DNA from: Chromera velia
Taxonomy: Eukaryota > Sar > Chromeraceae
Assembly (NCBI GenBank): GCA_018398765.1
Contig: JAHBMJ010004825.1
Span: forward strand, 1 to 52,235
DNA: 52,235 bases
Direction: 5' to 3'
Shown here: positions 22,632 through 34,900 of the stretch, one piece after another
How positions within the stretch are numbered: the first letter of the stretch is position 1
Layout of the letters: each line of letters opens with the position of its first letter
Program-made: the position numbers and the translations under genes
Notes under the pieces: generated by a model
The model's database searches: none
The model's input: only the letters and a program-made list of their open reading frames with translations
What the model was told of the DNA's origin: nothing

Positions 22632-25600
22632 TGTTTGTTTTTCTATGTGCAAGCCCATCTAATGTGGGTCTTTTTTGTTCATTCTCTCTCGTCTTCTGCA
22701 GCTGCGAGCCCGAGAGAACGTGGACGTCTCTCCTTTCCTCAGCGTCTTTCTCTCCTCGGCTCTGAAGCTGCTGGCAGAGAGCACAGAGGAGGACGCGAGG
22801 GGGGACGAAAACTTCCTGCGAGGAGCTGCGGCAGCAGAGACCACCGAAGTCAGCAACCTGCTTTCCTTAGTCTCTCTCCGTCTCAGTGCATAGCTGTGTC
22901 CGTTTCTGGTTTGTTCCGTCTGTGTCGAAGAATGTTCAAAAGCAGCGTTGCATGCCTCCTCTTTTCTTGAGCTTCCTTTCCGGTTATGCGAGAGAAAGAA
23001 AAGAAACATTTCGTTTTGTTTTTTCACATATTTGCCTGGCCCGCACACAGATTCTCTGACTGCATTGTGTGTGCGTTTGCAGGGCCAACGAGAGAAGAAG
23101 CTTCGGTTTTCTTCCACTGAGGTCTCCTTGGGCCACTCTTGCGTCTCTCTCTTCTGCTCAGTCTTCGAGAAGGAAAGAGAAGTGGCAGAGTCCCCCGGGA
23201 AGGGGAAGAGAGTCCTTGCAGGAAACGCACTGGAGGCCTTCGCAATGGCGGCGTTCCAGGCTTTCCACTCGGCGTGCAGAGCCAGTGCGGCTGCGGGTGA
23301 GTCAGACAGTCAGATGAGAGTTTCGAAAGAAACGAAGCAGTAGGCGATGCAGAATTCGATCGCTTTTCACACGCGACAACCATCACTTGTTCGTGCACTG
23401 CCGGGAATGCTTCCTTTACCTCCCTCACCCCTTCTCTGCGCTCACCATCCCTACCTTCCTTTGTCCGTTGAACTCCTGCAGGTTCAAAGAAGCCCGGTCC
23501 CCCTCTTCTGCTGACATCGATTGAGGCTGTCCTTCAAAAGGTCCGCCTTGATTGCTGTTCCTTTGTCTGTCTGCCTGCACTCTGAGTGTGTTGGTCTCTC
23601 TATTGGCCCGTAAAGGCCTTCTGTTTGTGACTCATAACACGCTCTTCTTCTTCTTCTTCTTCTTGGGGAAGGGGGGAACCAGGTCGCGTTCCAATCGCTC
23701 ACCGTGCCCCGCTTGCTTGTCTATATGGCTCCTGGAGAGGGGAGGAGTTGACACCAATTGATTTCCAGAGCGCTCTTGTTTGTGCTCTTTGTTGCTTTGT
23801 TGTCATATGCGGAAGGAGTGCAAGCAGCGTCTATCTAGTCAGATGAACACTAAAATATTCATGCATGGAAGACAGATCTTGAAGACTTGCTTGGCCGTTT
23901 GGATCCTCGTACGGCATCCTCGTTGCGTAATTGCTTCCTGCTCTCTTCGCTCGCGCTCGCATTGGGTTCCATTTCTATCTGACTTTCTCTCTCTCTCCCT
24001 CTCCCTCTCTCTCTCTCTTTCTCTCTCTGTGGTTTGCGCGCGCGTGTGTGTGTGTGTGTGTGTTGTCTGTCTTTGTCCGCCTGTACGTGTCCGTGCAGGT
24101 GAACGAGGCAGACGGCAGAGCCATCCCCTCGACGCTGAAGAGACTGGTAGAGCTGCAGGAGGCAGAGGGCGGGGGGAGCATTGGTAGGTTGGTGGGGGGG
24201 CAGATTTGGCGATTCAATCGGTGGAAGGAGGGAACGCGGCACGAGCCCCAGTCTGTCTATCTGTGCGTTTTTTGGCATGTCTTCTCTGCCCATTTGCGAA
24301 AGAGAGCGAAGAAAGACAGACTAAAGTGTGTTTGTCAGTGTTTACCACGCAGCTAGACCTTCCTCTTTCAGTGTTTTCCGGGACGGAAGGGAATGACAGA
24401 GAGAGAGAGAGAGAGAGAGTACCTTTGTCCCTCATGGGGTGATCCCAGCATGGCCTGAGGAGCCTATCTTTTCCTGTTTCTTCTGGCATGCACTCCGATT
24501 TCTCTTGAAACTGATTGGGAGGGAAGGCTACAGGCAGACATACAGACAGTCAGGTAACAGCTCGCCTCTGACTGCAGTCAGTTTGTTTTCTGTCAAGTGC
24601 CCGTGAATTCCATTTCTCTGCACATGCATGCACCGACATGTGGGAATAAATTTTGTAGATGAATCGCTTACCTGCAGGCCCCCTGGTACAATTTCTGTCG
24701 GGCACTTTGGAGGGCACTCCCGGAGAAATTCTGAAGCCCTCTTCTTCTTCCTCGTCAAAGGAGAAGGGCAAGGGGAAGGAGGCGATTCCTGTGACGGTGC
24801 TTGAGGGACTTCTGTCCCCTACAAAGAAAATTAGATCAGAGGTCAGTCTCCTCTCCTGCCTGAACCCATTTCCTTCTTAATTAATTCCCTGCAGTACGCC
24901 TCGATAATCTTCGAGCCCCTCTGGCTGAGTTTTGTTTTCTCTCTGTGTGTTCTGTCCGTCAGTCCGCCTTTCTCTGGGACGGAGAAAGACATCCATGTGT
25001 ACGGGTGGCTCAGGGCCTAGTGGAACAAAATTCCCCATGTTGTTTCCTTCTGTGTTCTCAAAAGCCCTTTCTTGTTTGTTTGTGTGCCTGCAGGCAGTGC
25101 GCCAAGCCATCTCTCAAGTCGAGGCAGCAGCTTCGAAGGATGACGGAGACGGAGACCAGGAGGCGTCTTCTTCTTCTTCTTCTTCCTCCACCCTTTTGAG
25201 GTCTCTTCTCTCTGAACGAGTCACGGATTCTTCGACCTCGATTGCCGAAAAGGTCCTCTCATGCGACGCTCTGTGGCGACAGGAGAGTGCCTCCCGGTCT
25301 GTCCCCCTGCTTCTGGGTAAGCTGAGGCAGCTGTTGGAGGAAATCGGAGACCCTCTGTCCACCTCTCAGGCCTCTCTAGTCATGGAGGGGGGGGAAGAGG
25401 GGGAAGAGGTGGACGCAGGGGAACGGGCGGTCTCGGCTTCTGGAGTCTTTTTGGAGGTCCGTCGGTCGGTTTGGGGCAGCAGTTTTTTTGGTACTGCGCA
25501 GTCCTTCGTGTCGTCTTTCTTTCTTTCTTCCAGCATTCTTTTGCTGTACGTCACGACGATATTGCAGGCAGGTACTTCGCGCTCGAAGTGTTTGCGTTCA

Positions 25601-25893
25601 ACACACTACTCGCTTTCTCTTCGCGTCACCCCTTTCTTTCTTGAGAGCGAATGTCGGACCCTGTTGAGAGGTATGCAAGAAACCCCCCCGCCGGTGCCTG
25701 AGGATTCGTTCAAGACTGTGAGTACCTCCGTTAGTCTTGGAACACAAGCAGTGCTTGCTGGTTAACTGTCTTTGAAATGATCGATTTAATTTTTTTCTCA
25801 CCACCTCACAGAAGAAAGGGGGGGCAAAAAAAGAATGAAGGGGAAAAGGACCTCACCCAAATTCCCCGCCTTTCCCTCCCTTCCTCTCTTTCT

Positions 25894-25928
<35 letters not shown>

Positions 25929-28900
25929 GTCTGTGTGCAGGCCCTCTGTCAAGGAAGCTGATGCCCCCCCTCCTCCGTGCTCTCCTCGTTGCGGGGTTGC
26001 CTGACACTGAACGCCAGAGCACTGGGGGCACATCCGTGATGGAGGAGGCCGAGGGTGCTCTTGGGGCCGTGTCCCTAGCCGTGGCTCTGTCTCTGAGTCT
26101 GGAGGCAGTCGCGAGAGGTGAGACTCATGAAGGGGAGGCGGACGGGGGTGATGAGGAGAAGTTGGTCCTGTGGGCAGTCGTGATGGATGTGCTTCGCGTG
26201 TCCAAGCTGCCTCTACTCTCTCGGTTGAGTGCGAAGGTGGGCAAAGTAAAGAAGAGTGCGGGGAAGCCTGGAGGCTCCTTTCTCCGACATTTCCGGTCTG
26301 CATTGGCAGCCGCAGGGAAGGAGATGGGAAAGGGTGGGGAGGGGAAGGACGGGTCTGTTTCTGTTTTGCCTGAGTGTTCTTCCTTTCCTGTCGTTGAGGT
26401 CGCACTGCGGCTTTCGGTTGTAGAGACCCTCTCCCACTGTTCTGAGGGAGAGGAGAGTGAAGAGGAGGGTGGGGAGCTTGCTCAGTTAGTTGCAGACTGG
26501 GGTGGATTGTTGGAATTCAGCCTGTCCCTTTTGACCAGTCTTTGGACGCAAGGCCTGAAGGTGCTTTCTAATCATAAAGCAGAAAAAAAGAAAAGAAAAG
26601 TGCAGCCAGGGTCTCAAGTAGTTCCGTTGCCAACTGCAATTCCGCATCTTCAGAAGGTCGCAGGATCTTTGGCAGAAGGCCTTATCCAACTTGTATTGCA
26701 ACAGGGGGGGGGAGTGAGTGAGTGGCTAGAAGCAGAACACAGTTTAGTTCAAGGACCACTTCATTGCCTGTACACATCTGTGGTTTGGATGTTGACCGAT
26801 CCTCCGGTGTTCACATCCGCGCTGTCTCACTTTTCTGAGACCGTTTCTGGAGATGCAAAACTTGCTTTGTTGATGGCAATCGCGGTCGATTTGGGTCTCC
26901 CATTCCTAGATGGTGGCATGGACAGGACAGGGGCGAGATCAGGTCGCAAAGGGACTAGGAGGGGTGATTTGTTTGAGAAATTTTTGCCTTTTGCTTCGTT
27001 GATATCCACAAATGCACTCTGTCTGTTGTGCGCCATAGCCGAACAGAGTGCGGAGGTACTTGGTACTCTTTTGTGTTCTCCCGATTTGCTTGTTGTTCTC
27101 CTGTGCTTGTTGCGTTGGGGTCATGAGGAGGTTCGCAGCCAGGCGCTCTCACTCTGCAGAGCTGCAGAGGAAGGGGCAGGAGAGGGAGAAAGGGATCCAG
27201 AGGGGGCAGAGAAATGGGCAGTACTGCTTGGTTTATCAAAGGCCATGGGTGTAGAGGGGGACGCGTCGGTATTTTTGTGGGAAGGTGGGAGGGAGGGGGA
27301 GAGAAAGGTGGCAAAGTCTCTTTTGAAGAGAGTGTGGGAGAGTGCGGTAGGGGATTGGGGGGAAGCCGTGCTCGGGGACGGACGTCAAACCATGGAGATC
27401 CTGAAGTTGAGAGGAGGAGTTGAAGGAGGAGACTCGGGGGCAAGCCCTGAGGTCTGTCTGTTGGTGCGAAAGGAAACCGGCACTTTTTGCTGTATTCATT
27501 TTATTTCGGCACTCTCCTTTTGCGTCTCTGCTTTGCCTGCTCTGTTTATCTTTTTGCTCTTCTTTTGTTCATTCAAGCTGTGCTCCGTGACTGCGGGGCT
27601 GTCTTTGTCTGTCCTCTCCTCCCTGCCTGAATCCATGGGCATGCATTGGTGGAGAGTGACTTTCTTTGACGTCTTTCTGTTTCGCCCTGCGTGATTCAAC
27701 CCTTTGTGTCCCCCTCCCTCCCTTTCTGTATCTCCTCTCCCGCCCTTCCCCGTGCAGACCCGAAAGTCTAAAAAGGCCAAGGGAGACAAGAACAAGACGC
27801 CCTCTGTGTCTCTGGGGGCGCTTGTGACGGCTGCGGGGTGTCGTGCAGAACCCATTCTACAGGCTGCTCTGGTCGAGGGGGGGCTTTCTGGGATCCTCCC
27901 ACTTCCCTTGCTGGCTGCAATCTGCAGGCAGGCTCTGAGAGGGAGGGTGGGGGAACTGACGAGGGAGCTGTTGGAGAGTCCTGTCGATGGGGGGCTCCCC
28001 CCTGCACCCATTTTGTCGGATTTGGTCTCTCGACTTGTTGCTGTAGAGGGGCGTGCTTCGTGGGATGCGCACCCAGAGAGCAAGCGGGTGCCCTCATTCC
28101 TTCTTGAGGAGTGCCTCTCTCCTCTGCTGGATGCAGCTGCGACAGCCTCGAGGGCCGGGGGAGGGGGGGCGTTCTCGGCCTCTCTGCGTGACGAGGCTGA
28201 GCTTGTGGTTTCGCTTGTCTCTTCTCCATGTGTGGTGGGAGGCATGGACGAGGATGGACAGGTGACGGTTTTGAAGAAACTAATTTTGGGAGGAGCAGAG
28301 GGTCTGTCTTTCTTTCGGACTGTCTGTCTGTCTGTCTGTCTTTCTTTCTTTTTTTTTTTCTGTCCGTTTATTTGAGTCTGCTTCGTGTATGAGAGGCTTG
28401 GTGACGTGCAATTTTGATTTTTGCCTCGTCTGTTGATACTAGGGGTCTCTTTCTTTCCCTTTCCGACCTTTTTCCACATCGTCTCTTTTCCTTCGTCCCC
28501 CGTTTCTCTACTGATTCTGCTGAAGGACCTTGGAACTTTTCTTTTTCTTTGCTCTCTTTCTTTTTTTGCTGCCTGCTTGCAGCCTCTGCAGTTCTCGGCC
28601 CCGCGCCACTGACGTGTGCGCGTTCTTTGCTGCTTCCCCTGAAGTCTCTTTTCGCTTTTGCGAAGGATGTCTTTGGAGAGATGGGCAAAAAGAAGGAGAA
28701 GAAGAAAGTTGAAGCGGTCACCAAAGAAAGACAGGCCCTGTGTGCCGAGACTCTTCATGCCCTTCTCCTTCTACGAGAAGGTGCGTCTGGCGAGGAGGAA
28801 GGGAAAGAGGCGGAGGCAGGGGGGGCTGTTGAGGGTCTCCTAGAGCTACTTTGCGGGAAAGTGCGCGACATGGCTGGAGGAGGGGGGGCGGGAGATGAGG

Positions 28901-31900
28901 CGGTAGGAAGTTCTGGTGTTGCCAGTCCACAGGGCGAGAAGGGGGGGGGTGAGGGGGACGCAGATGAGTCGAGTGAACAGAGATGTGCGGGGGCATTGAC
29001 GTCTGCAGTTGCGCTGTTGGCCCCGGAAAGCGAAAAAGGGGCCAAGTCGCTTTCGACCGTTGCGAACGGTTTGGCGTCATCGCCGTCTCTGCTCTCTTCG
29101 CGGACAGCCAGCGCTTTGCTTCGTGGGGCAGCAGGTCTGGTCCGGAGCGGGAAGGTTTTTTTGAAGAATGTTGTGGAGGAAGAAGAGGAAGACGAAGAGA
29201 CGGAGGAGGAGGCGGAGGCGAGTCCCGAGACGGAAGAGTTAAAGGAGGCGTTGAGAAATGCACTTGGGGCTTTTGCAAGAGGGCATCCCCTGTCTGTGCG
29301 CTCCCCCTTCTTTCTCTCTGCGCTCTCTGCGCATGCTCCCATTCTTGTCTCTCCCGCACAGAGCATAAAAGAGAGCGAAGACGCAGAAGAGGAGGATGAA
29401 GAATCGACAAGAACAGCAGTCATTTTGGATGCACAACACGTGCTCCGTCTCCTCGTGTCTCCCTTGTGTGCGGCCGCGTTTCTCACCCAGACGGGTGAAG
29501 CGGCGTTGCGTCTGATCTCGTCCCTCTCCGCCCTCTCGGCGTCCCTTCGGACGGGCTGGAGAGGGGCCGCTGTGTGCGTCAGTTGCCTTTCTGCCGAGTG
29601 GGTCAGCTGGAGGGTGGGGGCAGAAAGGGGGGGGGCAGTTCCCCGACTGCTGGATGAAATTTCCCGCGTGGACGCGCTTGGAGGTGTGAGGGCACGGCAG
29701 AAGGAGCAGGAGAGGTTGAGAAGTCGTCGGGATGCCCTGAAGCACCTGGCAGCAGTGGCGGAGGAGGGGGATGACCTCTGGGTCTCCCAAGCGCAGGCGG
29801 TGGAGGGTTGCCTGGATCTTTTGACCCCCTTGGAACCGATAGAGAGGGTGGAGGCTTGTGGGGACTTGGCGAGTTCAGCTCTCCGCTCGTTGTCCGCATG
29901 TAGTGCTGCTGTTTCTCGTTTGTTTGGAGAGGCGGGGATTCAAGACGTGGAAGGAGACGGGCAGGAAGGGGAGGATGCAGATAGGTCAGGAGGGTTGGAA
30001 GGGAAGCTCGTTTGACTCATGGGGGGATTTCCGGGGTTGACATTTGCTCGCTTTTCTGGTTGAGAGGGACAGACAGGGGTGGGGGGATTCTCGGTTTTTG
30101 GCTGCTCGGCTTTGAAACCTTTTGTTCTCATCTCTCTTTCTTTCTGCCTCTCTCCCTGCCTAAGTGGACCTAGCTCGATACATCTTGGTGGTTCTCTTTC
30201 TTTCTGCTTGCAGCTGTCGTGCCAGTGTTTTGTGTTCGAGCATTCTCCTGTTGGTGATTGCGCGGACACTCGAGAAGGGGGGCACGCCCTCCCTGGATGA
30301 GCTTGCAGAGTCCGAGGAACCCATTGAGGGGTCAGAGGGAGTGGTGGGAGGGGGGGATAAGGAGGGCGTGGAGGAGAGACGGGCAGGGAGGGCGGTGGTG
30401 TTACTGGCCCGTGGTCTGCTTGAATTGTTGGCGGCAGTGGAGAAAGCGGAGAAGAAAACCGACTCGAGTCGTGGAGAGGGAGAGCCTGAGGGTGAAAGTG
30501 AGTTAGGCGAATTGCGCGCCCTGTTTTCGGGTCTGCGTGTACACACAGCCGATCTTCTCAGGTTGATCTTCACAGCCATGGCCCCTGTGCTGGGTGTCGT
30601 GAAGGTGGGCCTCTGCTGTCTGCAACTGCCGACGTCCCCCCATGCAGCTGAGGAGCTGTTAAAGAAGGCGCAGAAAAGCAAGGGGAAGGGAAAGAAGGCA
30701 GAGGGATTGGAGGCTGTCCCCCCAAAACAGAGACGTGCAGAGATCCGTCTTCTTCCTCGGTTGTTCTCCTTTCTTCGGCCGACGGTGGAGGGAATGGGAA
30801 GCTCTGAAGGAGAGGGAGGGGCACAGAAAGGGGGAAGGAAAAGAGCACACGAGAATGCGGCAGCGGGTGCGGCTGCATTGACCTCAGAGGGCAAAAAGGC
30901 AAGTATCTCTTTCTGGTTTTGTCTCGTCTCTTTGACGTGCCTCCTTTTCTTTTGCCTCACTCAAGTGAGTCGAATGATGGATGAGCATGGCTCTGCAGTC
31001 AAACGAGCGGGGAGGAGAAGTGGCGCTTTCTTTCTGTCTTCTTGCACTGGCTTGCATGTGTTCTTTACTTTTCGCATGATTGATTCCTGAGTGCATAATT
31101 CTTTTTTGCAGTTGTGTTCTTTACTTTTCGCATGGTTGATTCGTGAGTGCATAATTCTTTTTTGCAGTTGTGTTCTTTACTTTTCGCATGGTTGATTCCT
31201 GAGTGCATAGTTCTTTTTTGCAGTTGTGTTCTTTACTTTTCGCATGGTTGATTCCTAAGTGCATAATTCTTTTTTGCAGTTGTCGACTGCCGTGACGCGC
31301 CGGGCTGTGCCTCTCTATTCCCTCTTGCTGACGGCTCTGTCTGTGAGATTCCTGGAAAGCGAAGAGGCAGGATCGGGAAAGGGAGAGGGGGCGGAGGCGA
31401 ACGGAAAAGTGGTGGTTGTGCCCTCTCAAGTGAAGGTGGAGGTGTGGGTGTTCGTGGGTGTGCTTGCAAGGGCCCTGGGCCGCAGCTTGCCGGGGCCCTT
31501 CCAGAGCGCCGGGATGCTTCCTCAGGCTGCGGGTGCGCTCCCCGCCCTTCTCTCGGGGGGCGTGGGGGCTTTGAAAGAGGGTGCTGCGATGGGGACGGCA
31601 GTGCTGAGGTGAGTTGAGAGATGACCTGGCGCTCCTCGCAGAAATTAGAGCTGCTCGTAGTTTTGTTTGTATCTGCTCCTTTCTCGTTTCTGGTCTGATT
31701 TTTAATTATCAGTCCAAGAAGTGAGACCTTCGCGTCTACTTTCTTGGTGGGTTGTGTCGATGAAATTCTTTTTGAAAGCCCGTCTACTCCCTTCCTTGAA
31801 GAGTTGCGGGTGTGTGTCTCCTTCCGAGTTCTGGTCTGATCTCCCATTTTCCAACTCCCGATACCGTCTGTCCTGGTTCTCTCAGCTCCTTGTCGAAATG

Positions 31901-34900
31901 TGTGAGCAAGCACCAAGCTACTGTTATATTTTCAAACAATTCTCTTTCTTCTCTTCTCTTCTCTTCTCTTCTCTTTTTGATGTTTGATTGATGCAGCTGC
32001 ACGGCCTCTCTGCTGGGGTCCCTCCCTTCGAGCATCTCCCTCCCTGAAGTGAACAAGGTCGCGGCAGCTCTCGGAGAGACAAGTGAGGCCCTTTTCGGCG
32101 GAGGGGGGGACGGAGAGGGGGAGGACGAAGAAATGGGGGAAGGGGAAGAGGAGGAGGAGGAAGACGATGAAGAGATGTACCGCAGCCTTGCGCCTGGGGT
32201 CAGTCACTGCATAGGACAGGCACGAGCAGGCTATGCGGACAGACAGGCAGACTGACAAGAAGTCAGATTGACGACAGACAGTCTCGAAGCACTGTGGACA
32301 GGCAACGAATAGAAAGGCTGAAGAAAAGATCCACACTCCTTCCCTCCAGCTGAAGTTCTCGAAGCTCCGTGGAACGAAGGAATGGTTTTCCTCCTAACTC
32401 TGTTCTTTCCTTTTCTGCTCTTCTGGTTGCACAAGTTCCTTTCCGCCTTTAGTGATTTCCTCGGGCGCGTCTTGTTTCATCCTCCGCACTCTCACCGTTT
32501 CTCTTTTTTTTTTTCGTTTGCTTTTGGCCCTGCAGGTTGCCAAGCGCCTGCGTTCAGTTCTGAAGGACCTAGACCTGCAGCGTCTCGTCCTCGGCCTCCT
32601 CTCCTCTCTCCTCGCCCTCACGCGAGTGCACGGGCGCGTCCTCTCGCCCCACCTGAAGACCCTTACACTCTCTCTGTTTGCAAGATCCAGCGCCCATGCA
32701 GCGTTTGCCGCTGCACTGCGCAGACAGGAGGGAACAGGAGCCCTCCGTGCCCTATGCCAAAGTGGGGGGTCTGATGAGGCTATCCAGAGAGCGGGCATGC
32801 GGGGAGACCCCCTCCTGGCTGCCTCGGTCCTCTTCGTGCGCTGTCTCCGCAGTCTCCTCGAGAAAGTGTCCCTCAGGTCTTCCCTGGGGGTTGTCTCCCA
32901 AATCGCCCACGAGAGCGGGGGGTCGGCAACAGTGACGACTTCCTCAGAGCCTGCAGAGGGGGAGAACCGGGCCGAGAGGGCGGCTCGGCTCTTCCGTCTT
33001 GGCAGAGTAGAGGACCTCTTGGCAGTTGCGATTGGGGAAACGAAGACAGAGAGCACGGGCACTTCTGCGGGGTTGAACTCCTCACGACCTGCGTTGATCA
33101 AATTGACCCTCTGGCTGGCTACCCTTCCTGGGTCTGCTGTGAGCAAGTTCGTGTCCTCGTGTGGAAAGCTCGGCATGGCTCCTGAGAGCGTGCCTGTGGC
33201 GGCTGCAGTTTGCGCTGCGGTGCTGGGAGGCTCCTTCGAGACTGTTCACAGTGCTGAGTGGGAGGGTAGTGGGCGGGGAGGGACGCTGGTTGCACGCCTG
33301 GAGGGGGAGGAGACAGGAGATGACGCCCTCGTGAGTGCTCTCGTGCGGTCAGTAAATTTGCTTTGTTTGTTGTTTTTTTCTTTTTTTCTCTCTCTGCCCT
33401 TTTCTTCTCTCTGTATTTTCGTTCGTTCTTTCATTTGTTCGTGCTTTGTCTTTCTCTTTGCTTTCTCTCCCTCTCTCTCCCTCAATATTGTTGGAGTTTT
33501 CTTGGACAGAAGACGAGGGAGGCGGGATGCCTAGATGCCCCCCCCCATCAGTTCCTCTTTTCTCCCTTGACAACGCTACCGTCAGTCTTCCCTTCCTCCT
33601 TGTGCATGTACGTACCTACGTTCATGTGCAGAGAGCCCCGGCTTCTGTGTGGGATGGGGGAGGTGGAGGGCCCCCTGATGGGCCTCTTGACGGCCTTTGC
33701 CCTCAAGGCAACTCAGGCGGACCTCTCGCCCTTCATCAAACAGCTGCAGAAGTCAGTGGACAGACAGAAGCGAGGCCTGCAGGCAGGGGGCAAGTTTTTC
33801 TTTCACTCACTTTGAGCTATGCGACAAAACGTGTCCGTATGCACGCGACAGAATTTTCACTGTTTGAGAGAAGCAGTGGGACAAGGAAGGGAAACTGCCA
33901 GAGAAAGAGGCAAACAGTTGGCTGAATGAATCAATCATCAAGTGAATGAGGGAAACGAAGGAAGGAGTGAAAAAGGAATTTACAGACTGATAGATGGACA
34001 AACACACATTCACACGCACGCAAACGGGGCAAGAGAGAGAGACAGCAAGTTCGGTGTATCTCCCTGTTGCGGGTGAAAACCCTGACAGTCTGTCTGACTG
34101 CGTCAGCTTATGTCAGGGACAAGAAGGGACTTTCAGGCGGTCTGTCGGGCCGTGATTGTGAAATGGAGAAGGGGGTACCGAGGGAATTTAGAGTCTTCTT
34201 TCACGTGGGGGGTTTCTTATTCTTTTGGAATTTCTTAGCAGATGGCAAACAATCAGTACAAAAGAGAGACCTGTGCGTGGATCGATCGATCGATCAGTTG
34301 AGGGAGAGAGAGTGTGCGTGCGTGGGTGCGTGCAGGTGGGCTCGCGGTCGACGGAAGCAGTTGCTGGGGGATCTGCGTGGGGAATTCCGAAAGGAGAGAA
34401 GGACGGCTGTGGATGAGGAAGGGGAACAGGATGAGGAGGCTCTGGAGCTGCATCGGTAGGCCTCCCCCTTCTGTTGGGGGGGGGGAGAGAAGAGAGGGCA
34501 CCACCAACCATGGGCCCATGATCTTTTACCTCTTCTCAGATCCGCCTGCTTACTTCCGTTTCTCCCGTCTTTCTGGAGTAAGAGCACGGTTTCTTTGTCT
34601 GCACTTCCCACTCCCCCCTTCTCTCTCTCGGTTCTAACTCTCTTGCCGGCTCTTCAATGAATCTCTCACGTGTCCGCCCTGCCACAGCTGCGCCTTCCCT
34701 CTCCTTCCCTCTCCCTCCACCCATTTGGATGGATCAGAGATAGATGGGGAAGGGAAGGTCATGCAGGCCTTTTTTCTTTTTCGTTCATTCGCACTTCGTC
34801 TTGTTTGTCTCCGGTTGCGCACACAAATAGAGAGAGATCTTCCCTCTTGTGTTTCCCTTAATTTTCTCCTTTTGGTTTGCCTGCCTGCCTGCCTGCAGAG

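Noticed and set aside
22445-22970. Ser/Leu-rich plus-strand frames
   Set aside because: Translation of CT and GT microsatellites; the real exon 2 (22702-22848) is in a different context.
25568-25717. Alternative reading of UTP10 exon 8 with a more protein-like frame starting YFALEVFAFNTLL
   Set aside because: It needs an acceptor of the wrong phase after exon 7 and hits TGA; the chosen frame fits both junctions, although doubt remains.
25806-26405. 199-aa minus-strand open frame
   Set aside because: Antisense of UTP10 exon 9, rich in Pro/Ser/His from reading the complement of Glu/Gly codons.
27496-28758. 420-aa minus-strand open frame
   Set aside because: Antisense of UTP10 exons 9-11; the sense strand has family motifs and matching splice phases.
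28718-29486. Minus-strand frames of 230-243 aa
   Set aside because: Antisense of UTP10 exon 11.
31056-31279. CRISPR-like array of regular repeats
   Set aside because: Repeats are contiguous without spacers, lie in a eukaryotic intron and end in splice acceptors.
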